Below are positions 17,546-24,625 of a stretch of DNA of 41,791 nucleotides, one piece after another (position 1 is the first letter of the stretch; each line of letters begins with the position of its first letter). Source of the stretch: an uncultured Saprospiraceae bacterium. Lineage in GTDB: Bacteria > Bacteroidota > Bacteroidia > Chitinophagales > Saprospiraceae. The translations under genes and the position numbers were made by a program. Location of the stretch: the NCBI GenBank assembly GCA_937969415.1, contig CALBWK010000148.1, positions 1-41,791 on the forward strand, given 5' to 3'. Under the pieces are notes generated by a model that saw only the letters and a program-made list of their open reading frames with translations, ran no database searches and was not told where the DNA came from.

Positions 17546-19168
17546 TCAGGCGTCTGCTATTTCCATATTTAATTTCGGTGCAGCTGCTACAATATCAGCT
17601 GAAACATTATCAGTGAATTTCTTAAAATTCTCCTGAAACATTTCTGCAAGTTTAGTTCTCTGCTCATCATAAGCAACTTTATTATTCCAAGCCTTTCTTG
17701 GTGATAGTATTTCTTCTGGGATACCAGGACAACTTGTCGGCACTGCTAGGTTAAACACGTCTGTAGTCGTGTATTCAGCTTGATGCATATCTCCGTCTAG
17801 TACTGCTGATATTAATCTTCTAGTATGCTTGAGAGAGATTCTATGTCCTTCGCCGTAAGGGCCCGAAGTCCAACCAGTATTTACCAACCAAATATTGACG
17901 TTGTGTTTCTTGATTTTTTCTCCTAGCAATTGCGCATAAGCATTAGGATGTAAAGGCAGGAATGGCGCACCAAAACAAGCTGAAAAAGTTGCTTTTGGTT
18001 CGAGAACGCCTTCCTCTGTGCCAGCAACCTTAGCCGTGTAGCCAGAGATAAAATAGTACATCGCTTGCTCAGGAGTCAGTTTTGAAAGAGGAGGCAAAAC
18101 ACCAAAGGCATCACAGGTCAAGAAGAAGATATTATTGGGATGCTTAGCTGTCTCGTCAGTATAGTAGTTGTTGATGTGGTGAATCGGGTAGGAGACTCTG
18201 GTATTTTGAGTAATGGACGTATCATCGAAATCCGGTCTACAGGTTCCAGGGAAAAATTTGATATTTTCTAGAATAGCGCCCGGCTTGATAGCCTTGAAGA
18301 TATCTGGTTCTTTTTCTTCTGTGAGTCCAATGCATTTAGCATAACAGCCACCTTCAAAATTAAAAAGCCCTTCTTCTGACCAGCCGTGCTCATCATCTCC
18401 TAATAATCGTCTTTCCGGATCAGCAGAAAGGGTAGTCTTACCTGTGCCACTGAGTCCAAAGAATACAGCCGTATCATCCTTGCCCACATTTGCTGAGCAG
18501 TGCATAGCCAGGACATTTTCGTTCTTAGGCAGATTGTAGTTCAGTACTGAGAAAATGCCTTTCTTGATCTCGCCAGTGTAGCCTGAGCCACCTATAAGTA
18601 TTACTTTTTTAGTGAAGTTGATGATCGAAAAATTCTCTGCTCTTGTACCATCTACATTAGGATCAGCCTTAAAGCCAGGTGCACAAAGAATGGTCCACTC
18701 GGGTGTATGGGTTAAGATTTCTTCCTCTGATAATCTGATGAACATATTGTGTACAAAATGTGCACTCCAAGGATATTCTGCTACCAGCCTAACTTTTAGT
18801 TTGTATTTCTGTGCATTGACAATTGCAGCATCCTTGATATAGAGATCTCTTCCATTAAGGTAGGAAGTGAGTTTGTCTTGGAGAGTATCAAACTTGTCTT
18901 TATCAAAGGCTTGATTAATTTCATTCCAATCAACACTTTGACTTGTTAAGTCATCTTTGACAATAAATCTGTCTTTGGGTGATCGTCCAGTGAATTTTCC
19001 TGTCTTGATAACCAAAGTTCCATTAGCTGATAGAGTGCCTTGGTTTTTCTGAAGTGTCTCCTTGATGAGTTGGCTAGGGTTAAGGTTCCAATAAGCTGTA
19101 ATCCAACTTTGGATATTGTAATCACCAAGCGAAGATGAAGGATTTTTTAAGCCTTTTTGTTGATCCAT
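17546..19168 (-). CDS. pckA: Phosphoenolpyruvate carboxykinase (ATP)
   Basis: 540 residues, normal for the ATP-dependent family. It converts oxaloacetate plus ATP to phosphoenolpyruvate, CO2 and ADP, the first committed step of gluconeogenesis. Visible motifs are TGRSPKDRF near the N-terminus, the substrate-binding GGSGYTGEIKKG, and the P-loop GLSGTGKTTLS. Others are LLGDDEHGW (metal and nucleotide binding), FEGGCYAK, NTRVSYPI and TGWTSGPYGEGHRI. All look intact. It is divergent from a Crp/Fnr-type regulator with two palindromes in the 339-bp gap. That arrangement makes control by that regulator plausible; this is an inference. Confidence 0.98.
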   Translation of the reverse strand: MDQQKGLKNPSSSLGDYNIQSWITAYWNLNPSQLIKETLQKNQGTLSANGTLVIKTGKFTGRSPKDRFIVKDDLTSQSVDWNEINQAFDKDKFDTLQDKLTSYLNGRDLYIKDAAIVNAQKYKLKVRLVAEYPWSAHFVHNMFIRLSEEEILTHTPEWTILCAPGFKADPNVDGTRAENFSIINFTKKVILIGGSGYTGEIKKGIFSVLNYNLPKNENVLAMHCSANVGKDDTAVFFGLSGTGKTTLSADPERRLLGDDEHGWSEEGLFNFEGGCYAKCIGLTEEKEPDIFKAIKPGAILENIKFFPGTCRPDFDDTSITQNTRVSYPIHHINNYYTDETAKHPNNIFFLTCDAFGVLPPLSKLTPEQAMYYFISGYTAKVAGTEEGVLEPKATFSACFGAPFLPLHPNAYAQLLGEKIKKHNVNIWLVNTGWTSGPYGEGHRISLKHTRRLISAVLDGDMHQAEYTTTDVFNLAVPTSCPGIPEEILSPRKAWNNKVAYDEQRTKLAEMFQENFKKFTDNVSADIVAAAPKLNMEIADA

Positions 19169-19336
19169 TTTTTGAGGAATTGAAAAGATTATAAATCATT
19201 AATTCTAGCCCAAAGATGTGTTTCTGTTATCGATAGGATAGTGTATGAATTACTATAAGCGTTTCTCTTTTTGTCGCTTTCTATTAGTGTTCTTTTGCCC
19301 CAAAGTCCATATTGCTTAGCTTAAAGAGAGTCAAAT

Positions 19337-19350
19337 TGTGAATAATCACA
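19337..19350. promoter_or_regulatory. CRP-like inverted repeat TGTGA-N4-TCACA
   Basis: TGTGA at 19337-19341 and its complement TCACA at 19346-19350 flank ATAA. The half-sites are those of the E. coli CRP operator, although the classical spacing is six bases. It lies between pckA and a Crp/Fnr-family gene, so it is a candidate operator for that regulator. Confidence 0.4.
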
Positions 19351-19360
19351 TATGTTAAGT

Positions 19361-19374
19361 AAATGTTAACATTT
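19361..19374. promoter_or_regulatory. Perfect 14-bp palindrome AAATGTTAACATTT
   Basis: Perfect two-fold symmetric sequence 10 bp beyond the TGTGA/TCACA repeat, in the pckA/crp divergent gap. A candidate operator for a dimeric regulator, such as the adjacent Crp/Fnr protein. The rest of this 339-bp gap (19169-19507) is AT-rich and shows nothing else I can name. Confidence 0.4.
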
Positions 19375-19507
19375 GTTTGCCCAAATCGACACTAAGCCTA
19401 TAAAACCTAGAGTTTAATTTTTTTCATGAGATTAAAATTTGTTTTTTCTACAACTAGACTAGGGGTATTCTGTTTTTGTTTCATCTAAAAGAATAAAAAC
19501 TATACAT

Positions 19508-20197
19508 ATGGTACATTCATCAAAATATATGATCCTAAGAGACTTAGATCTCTTCAGATCACTCTCAGATCAGCAGTTAGAACAGATTGCTCACCAGGCT
19601 ACTTATCAGAGATATAAGAAGGGTGTATACATATTTCAGCCAGGAGATCCTGTTACAGATATTTATATCCTCAATAAGGGTTCAGTGAAGTCAGGTGTGC
19701 AGACTATAGAAAACAAGACCTTGATTAGAGAGATTGTCTATAAGATGGAGCTTTTGGGTGAAAACGTTTTAGCAAATCCCAAGGTAAGACGATCGTTCGC
19801 TCAGACGGTTTCTGACTGTGAGATGTTTGCTCTTCCAGCGGCATTCTTTAAGGATCTGCTCCAAAAGAACCCTCAGCTTTGCCAGGAGTTGACCTATGTT
19901 CTTATCAGTAAGATCTCTAATCTCGAGAAAAGAATGAGCAACTTCGTCTTTAAGAAAGCACAGAATAGAATAACCGAATTCCTAAGAGATCTCGCAGAGA
20001 AGAAAGGAATGAAAATAGGTATAGATGAAATATTGGTCAATCATGGCCTATCGCACAAGGAAATAGCCAACATAACAGACACTTCCAGACAGACTGTAGC
20101 AAGAGTCCTAGGGGATCTCAAGCGACAGAACATTATCCATTTCAGTGCAAGAAAACCACATAAGATATTAGTAAGAAACATCATGAGCCTTAGTTGA
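19508..20197 (+). CDS. Crp/Fnr-family transcriptional regulator
   Basis: 229 residues. The N-terminal cyclic-nucleotide-binding-fold beta-roll spans about 15-125 (KGVYIFQPGDPVTDIYILNKGSVK). A long dimerisation helix follows, then a C-terminal Crp-type winged helix-turn-helix at about 170-220 (LSHKEIANITDTSRQTVARV). There is no cysteine cluster like that of Fnr, so it is not an obvious iron-sulfur oxygen sensor. The canonical cAMP-contact Arg-Ser pair is also not evident, so the ligand is unknown. It is divergent from pckA with two palindromic sites between them, suggesting autoregulation and possible control of gluconeogenesis. The 3' end overlaps one arm of a 10-bp inverted repeat (20152-20161 with 20201-20210). 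Confidence 0.9.
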   Translation: MVHSSKYMILRDLDLFRSLSDQQLEQIAHQATYQRYKKGVYIFQPGDPVTDIYILNKGSVKSGVQTIENKTLIREIVYKMELLGENVLANPKVRRSFAQTVSDCEMFALPAAFFKDLLQKNPQLCQELTYVLISKISNLEKRMSNFVFKKAQNRITEFLRDLAEKKGMKIGIDEILVNHGLSHKEIANITDTSRQTVARVLGDLKRQNIIHFSARKPHKILVRNIMSLS

Positions 20198-20214
20198 TCG
20201 ATGTGGTTTTTTTG

Positions 20215-20248
20215 AGTCCTTGTGTGGTTCGCTGTGCAAGGGCTTTTC
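20215..20248 (+). terminator. Intrinsic terminator after the Crp/Fnr gene
   Basis: AGTCCTTG (20215-20222) pairs with CAAGGGCT (20237-20244), 8 bp with one G-U pair, followed by TTTT. A longer-range 10-bp repeat (AAAACCACAT at 20152-20161 with ATGTGGTTTT at 20201-20210, followed by TTT) overlaps the coding end and could act as an earlier stop. Confidence 0.65.
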
Positions 20249-20326
20249 GCATTAGAAGTACATCTTATATATCATATACCCATTCTAATCAAAATGCTAT
20301 CTTTAGCAGCTTAAAGATTAGTCATT

Positions 20327-21160
20327 ATGTTTGAGGTATTACCTGATTTTGCCAGTGGAGCAGTATGGATGAGTCTATTGACCTTGACCTTCCTAGAGAT
20401 TGTCCTCGGTGTAGATAACATCATCTTCATTTCTATAGCAGCCGGCAAAGTAGAAGAGAAAGATCAGAAAAAGGCGACCAACGTCGGATTGGTCCTCGCA
20501 ATGGGCATAAGAATATTATTGCTCTTTGGGATTTCTTGGTTAGTGGCGTTAAGCGAACCTTGGCTCAAAATTAACAACAGTCTTGTTCACGCAGGGTTTT
20601 CAGGACAAAGTCTAATTCTTATTGCAGGTGGGCTGTTCTTATTATATAAGTCAGTTACGGAGATCCATCACAAGTTGGAAGGTGACGATCATGGTGAAGA
20701 TGGCAAAGGAAAAACTAAGTCAACATTGGGTAATGCAATATTTCAGATTACCTTAATTAATATCGTCTTTTCATTTGACTCTATATTGACAGCGGTAGGG
20801 ATGACCAATGGACTTGAAGGTGCCTTGGTTGTAATGATTATAGCTGTGGTGACTTCAGTGATTATAATGATGTTATTTGCTGTGCCAGTAGGTCGATTTG
20901 TCAATAAGCACCCAACAATTCAGATTCTAGGAATGTCTTTCTTGATCCTTATAGGTTTTATGTTGATTCTAGAAGGCTGTCACTTGGCGCACTTCTCATT
21001 CTTAGGAAATGAAGTGGGTGCAGTGCCGAAAGGCTACCTTTATTTTGCTATTGCTTTTTCACTTTTAGTAGAAGTCTTGAATATGAAAATGCGAAAGAAA
21101 AAGAAGCCTCTGCAATTGCATAATGCTGTAGAAGAAGCCACCAAAGAAGGGATACTTTAA
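20327..21160 (+). CDS. TerC-family integral membrane protein
   Basis: 277 residues with about seven hydrophobic helices. The two family signatures, each with an acidic residue in a membrane helix, are FLEIVLGVDNIIFIS (about 22-36) and VFSFDSILTAVGMTNG (about 146-161). A short charged, histidine-containing loop (HHKLEGDDHGEDGKGK, about 113-128) separates the halves. TerC proteins are linked to tellurite resistance and, more recently, to Mn2+ export during metalation of exoenzymes; the substrate here is inferred. It is followed 38 bp later by an exonuclease gene on the same strand, perhaps co-transcribed. TATCTTTA at 20299-20306 is a near match to the Bacteroidota -7 box. Confidence 0.92.
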   Translation: MFEVLPDFASGAVWMSLLTLTFLEIVLGVDNIIFISIAAGKVEEKDQKKATNVGLVLAMGIRILLLFGISWLVALSEPWLKINNSLVHAGFSGQSLILIAGGLFLLYKSVTEIHHKLEGDDHGEDGKGKTKSTLGNAIFQITLINIVFSFDSILTAVGMTNGLEGALVVMIIAVVTSVIIMMLFAVPVGRFVNKHPTIQILGMSFLILIGFMLILEGCHLAHFSFLGNEVGAVPKGYLYFAIAFSLLVEVLNMKMRKKKKPLQLHNAVEEATKEGIL

Positions 21161-21198
21161 TTTTAAACCGATAACTATAAACGCCGATTACATATTAT

Positions 21199-22020
21199 AT
21201 GGAGGATATCAAGTTTAACATAGCGAAAGATTTAGTGTTTTTTGACATAGAGGCTACAGGTCTTAATGTAGTGAAAGATAGAATAGTGCAGATAGCCCTG
21301 ATAAAATTTACGCCTAGTCAAGCGGAGCCTGTTGAACTAGAGATGCTCATTAATCCGGGTCCTGTTCTTATTTCTGAAGAAGCCTACAATGTGCACGGTA
21401 TCTCAGCGGAGGCGGTTGCTAATAAGCCACTGTTTTCTCAAGTAGCTCAACAGCTATATGACTTTATCGGCACTGCAGATTTGGCTGGATATAATTCTGA
21501 TCGCTTTGACATCCCTATGTTGATGGAGGAGTTTGCTAGGGCTGGAGTAGATTTCAATATGGATGGCCGGTCTTCTGTAGATGTTCAGAAGATTTTCTAC
21601 AAGATGGAACCGCGAACCTTATCTGCAGCCTATAGATTGTATTGCAATAAGACAATAGATAATGCCCACGATGCCCTTGCTGATGTGAGAGCCACTGTTG
21701 ATGTTTTAAAAGGTCAAATAAAGCGCTACGATGGTGTGGATATGATAGATGGAGATGGCTTTACACATCCTAACCCGATCAAGAATAATATAGAAGAGTT
21801 AGCGAAATTTACCACCAACAGCACAATGGTTGATGCTACACAACGTTTTAAGTATAACCATAAAGGAGAGATTGTCTTTAATTTTGGAAAGTATGCAGGT
21901 AAAAATGCTGCAGAGATTCTTAGAAATGATAAGCAATATCTCAATTGGATCTTGGATAAAGATTTTTCTGCACAGGTCAAACAGATCGTCAAGAAATTAG
22001 CGGCAGACCAAAAAGTATAG
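21199..22020 (+). CDS. DEDDh 3'-5' exonuclease with ExoX-like C-terminal domain
   Basis: 273 residues. DnaQ/RNase T-fold exonuclease: Exo I motif FFDIEATG with Asp16 and Glu18, HGIS near 66, Exo II YNSDRFDIPML with Asp104, and Exo III HDALAD with His157 and Asp162. All catalytic residues are present. The C-terminal region, about 200-273, contains VFNFGKYAGK and QYLNWILDKDFS, a pattern seen in ExoX-type C-terminal domains. It could be a proofreading or repair exonuclease acting on DNA ends. It is not the polymerase itself, and no polymerase gene is nearby. The next gene begins only 4 bp after its stop with a TTG codon. Confidence 0.9.
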   Translation: MEDIKFNIAKDLVFFDIEATGLNVVKDRIVQIALIKFTPSQAEPVELEMLINPGPVLISEEAYNVHGISAEAVANKPLFSQVAQQLYDFIGTADLAGYNSDRFDIPMLMEEFARAGVDFNMDGRSSVDVQKIFYKMEPRTLSAAYRLYCNKTIDNAHDALADVRATVDVLKGQIKRYDGVDMIDGDGFTHPNPIKNNIEELAKFTTNSTMVDATQRFKYNHKGEIVFNFGKYAGKNAAEILRNDKQYLNWILDKDFSAQVKQIVKKLAADQKV

Positions 22021-22024
22021 GATA

Positions 22025-22813
22025 TTGACAAAGGCACTTCTACTTTCACTAATTGGTATAGCGCTGTTGATGCTTGCTTGTGAAACCTCAGAGGAAGGTT
22101 GTCTAGATATAGGTGCTGCAAACTTTAATGTGCACGCCGTTAATGCCTGTGACTCATGTTGTGTGCTGCCTGTGGCACGCCTCGATGTTGACTTATTATA
22201 CGATACACTTAACTTTAGATTTGGTACCGACTATCCCTTGAGCCATACGGATGACACTGTAAGAATTCTTTCATTTAGTCTTCCGTTTTCAGACTTTACT
22301 TTTAATAGTCCATCTACGCAGTATCGGGTTAAAGACACGATGCTTAATGTAACTCCACAAACATTGGATGATTACTTTATAATTGAGTCTAGTGCTGTCG
22401 AAACCATAGGGTTTACTGATTTTGTTGACAATATCAATTCAGTAGATTGCACTGTAGGATATGAAAAAGCCAAGCTAGAAACTTTGCAACCGTTTATTGA
22501 TTTACATCCTACAATTCGAGCACTTGAGGTCACAAGTAGATTTTACGATGACTCTTTAGATGTGTTTTTTGTTGCTGATCTTGCAATCGAGATTGCAGAT
22601 AGTGTACGTTCTCTACAGATTGTTAGTATTGACAATTCTCGTATTCAACTCCAGTATGAAGAACCAATCGAGCCAGCGCTAGGCCTGCCGTGGACGATAC
22701 CACTAAGCATAGACCTAAGGCAAATGTTGATAGGTATAGACTCTTTGCAAACAAATGAGATGATGGCTGAGACAATTGGTGCTAATATTAGCGCATCTAT
22801 CTCTAGTAATTAG
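22025..22813 (+). CDS. MbnP-like lipoprotein, TTG start
   Basis: 262 residues, starting with TTG 4 bp after the exonuclease stop. The next in-frame ATG (codon 16) would destroy the signal peptide, so TTG is preferred. The lipobox is LMLAC with Cys19. A Cys-rich segment follows (CLDIGAANFNVHAVNACDSCC, about 26-46), then an MbnP-like core (LNFRFGTDY, VRILSFSLPFSDF) and a PLSIDLRQMLIGID segment near the end. It is followed by a di-heme MbnH/MauG-type peroxidase. In the known MbnP/MbnH pair, the peroxidase oxidises a tryptophan of MbnP to kynurenine at a copper site. Here the protein has just one Trp (223). Family is recognised by pattern and context, not by search. Confidence 0.62.
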   Translation: MTKALLLSLIGIALLMLACETSEEGCLDIGAANFNVHAVNACDSCCVLPVARLDVDLLYDTLNFRFGTDYPLSHTDDTVRILSFSLPFSDFTFNSPSTQYRVKDTMLNVTPQTLDDYFIIESSAVETIGFTDFVDNINSVDCTVGYEKAKLETLQPFIDLHPTIRALEVTSRFYDDSLDVFFVADLAIEIADSVRSLQIVSIDNSRIQLQYEEPIEPALGLPWTIPLSIDLRQMLIGIDSLQTNEMMAETIGANISASISSN

Positions 22814-22842
22814 AATCTTTGCTTCTGAACAACCATAGTCAT

Positions 22843-23961
22843 ATGAAGATCAAGACTTACATAACCACAGCTGTTTTTTTAGGACTACTCATTAGTTGTA
22901 ATGATGATGTTGCTGTAAGTGGTGGTGGCAATTCCAATGGAGGCATAAGTCTAACGGATTTGCCTTACGATCCAGAGAGTTATGAAGTCGTAACACCATC
23001 TTCTTACCCTCAACTAGAAAACCCAGCTGATAATCCATTGACTGTAGATGGGGTAGAGCTTGGTCGGCATCTGTTTTATGATCCTATATTGAGTGTGGAC
23101 AGCACGATGGCCTGTGCTTCATGTCATTTGGCTGCGGGTGGCTTTACGGATAATGTAGCGTTTAGCACTGGTGTCGATGGTCTTACGACTCAGCGTAGCT
23201 CTATGTCGCTGGTAGATGTTGGCTTTCATCTCAATGGCTTGTTTTGGGATGGACGTGTGCAAAGCTTAGAGGAGCAAGCCTTACTACCAGTAGAAGATGA
23301 GATAGAGTTGCATCATAGCTGGCCAGAAGTTATTGAGGACTTGCAGGCACATGCGGAGTATCCTGAGAGGTTTAGGGCGGCTTTCGGTATAGAAAATTCA
23401 AATGAGATAACTAGAGAGCTAGCAGCTAAGGCCATAGCACAGTTTGAACGATCTTTAGTGTCGTCTGGACAAAGTATTTATGATAAGATCCGAGCGGGAC
23501 AAGCTATTCCGCCATCAGATGAAGTTCTTATGGGCTTACGTATTTTCTTTGATGAAGATCCTAACCTTCCAGATGGTCAGTGTTTTCATTGTCATGTAGA
23601 TCCGCTATTTACTGATAATTTATACAGGAATAATGGCTTGGATTCTGTGCCAGACTTTTCAGGTTTTAAAGACTTAGGCTTGGGCGGTTTTACGGGCGAG
23701 CGAGTTGAGAACGGGCGATTCCGAACACCGACTCTGCGTAATATTGAGTTCACTGCACCGTATATGCATGATGGTAGATTTGAAACCTTGGAAGAGGTTA
23801 TGGATCATTATGTATCTGGTGGCAAGCCTTCTATAAATAAGGATCCACTATTAGATTCTATCCAACTCAATGAGGAACAGAAGGCGGCTGTTATTGCTTT
23901 TTTAATGACCTTGTCTGATACAACTGCCCTCAATGACCCTCGCTATGCAAAGCCTGAGTAA
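22843..23961 (+). CDS. Di-heme cytochrome c peroxidase / MbnH-MauG family lipoprotein
   Basis: 372 residues from the ATG at 22843; a TTG at 22819 also keeps the frame open but adds no signal-like sequence. The lipobox is LISC with Cys19. Two c-type heme motifs are present: CASCH (91-95) and CFHCH (247-251). The conserved FWDGR tryptophan, which lies between the hemes in MauG and CcpA, is at about 135, and TPTLRNIEFTAPYMHDGRF is at about 295-313. Members reduce H2O2 or use it to oxidise a partner protein. Immediately downstream (29 bp) of an MbnP-like gene, so protein modification of that partner is the best guess. Confidence 0.9.
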   Translation: MKIKTYITTAVFLGLLISCNDDVAVSGGGNSNGGISLTDLPYDPESYEVVTPSSYPQLENPADNPLTVDGVELGRHLFYDPILSVDSTMACASCHLAAGGFTDNVAFSTGVDGLTTQRSSMSLVDVGFHLNGLFWDGRVQSLEEQALLPVEDEIELHHSWPEVIEDLQAHAEYPERFRAAFGIENSNEITRELAAKAIAQFERSLVSSGQSIYDKIRAGQAIPPSDEVLMGLRIFFDEDPNLPDGQCFHCHVDPLFTDNLYRNNGLDSVPDFSGFKDLGLGGFTGERVENGRFRTPTLRNIEFTAPYMHDGRFETLEEVMDHYVSGGKPSINKDPLLDSIQLNEEQKAAVIAFLMTLSDTTALNDPRYAKPE

Positions 23962-23994
23962 GTAGATGCTTTATCACACATTCTCTTATCTGAC

Positions 23995-24600
23995 CTAGTC
24001 GTAGTAGTCTTCTTTCTCTTGATAGGGTAGGAAATAATCTTTGTTAGACTTACAGCAGATCAGTAGTAAAATAGAATCTATTATGCCTCCAGAAATAAGG
24101 TTAAAGGTCTGTCCTTGTTTGAATAAACTAGATGTATCCTCGGCTCTGAAATCTATAATCTGATAGACTACAAATACCAAACTTATACATAGTAGAATCA
24201 TAGCTCCCTTAATGACATAGGGTTTGTTAGAGAAAATTATTAGCAAACCAAATAAAATAAAGAGGCAAGAAAATACGGCGCCTATGTAGCCATGTCTTAT
24301 CAGATCTGACTTCGCTGACTCAGAGAGTCTTGTGCTATCTCTAATGAACTGCCCCAAATGCTCTCCAGTAAACACACTGTCTATTTCTAGAGAATCCGTT
24401 GACAGCTTACTGAAGACTTCTTTTTCTTTTTCGGACATAGGAATGGTGCCCACTTCTTTCGAAATCTCTTCAGCAATATCGTTTCCTAGTTCGACAAGGT
24501 CATTTGTTTTTATCTGTTTTAGGTCAGAGATTAATCCTCCACATCCAGAGATTAAGGTCATAATCAAACCAACGATCAAGACCCAACTTGGTCTAGGCAT
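23995..24600 (-). CDS. Small lipoprotein with membrane helices, unknown function
   Basis: 201 residues. The lipobox is LISGC with Cys20. A charged helical region (about 25-95; KQIKTNDLVELGNDIAEEIS) precedes three hydrophobic segments: around 105-125 (YIGAVFSCLFILFGLLIIF), 130-148 and 165-182. A membrane protein that is both lipid-anchored and multi-pass is unusual; the first hydrophobic segment may simply be a transmembrane signal anchor. It begins 25 bp downstream of the histidine kinase on the same strand, so it is probably co-transcribed with it. I recognise no family. It converges with the peroxidase gene, leaving 33 bp between stops. Confidence 0.65.
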   Translation of the reverse strand: MPRPSWVLIVGLIMTLISGCGGLISDLKQIKTNDLVELGNDIAEEISKEVGTIPMSEKEKEVFSKLSTDSLEIDSVFTGEHLGQFIRDSTRLSESAKSDLIRHGYIGAVFSCLFILFGLLIIFSNKPYVIKGAMILLCISLVFVVYQIIDFRAEDTSSLFKQGQTFNLISGGIIDSILLLICCKSNKDYFLPYQEKEDYYD

Positions 24601-24625
24601 ATGCTTTTAGAATGAAAGATACTGA

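Noticed and set aside
22819-22842. TTG start for the di-heme peroxidase
   Set aside because: The following ATG at 22843 starts a normal lipoprotein signal peptide; the extra eight residues have no signal character.
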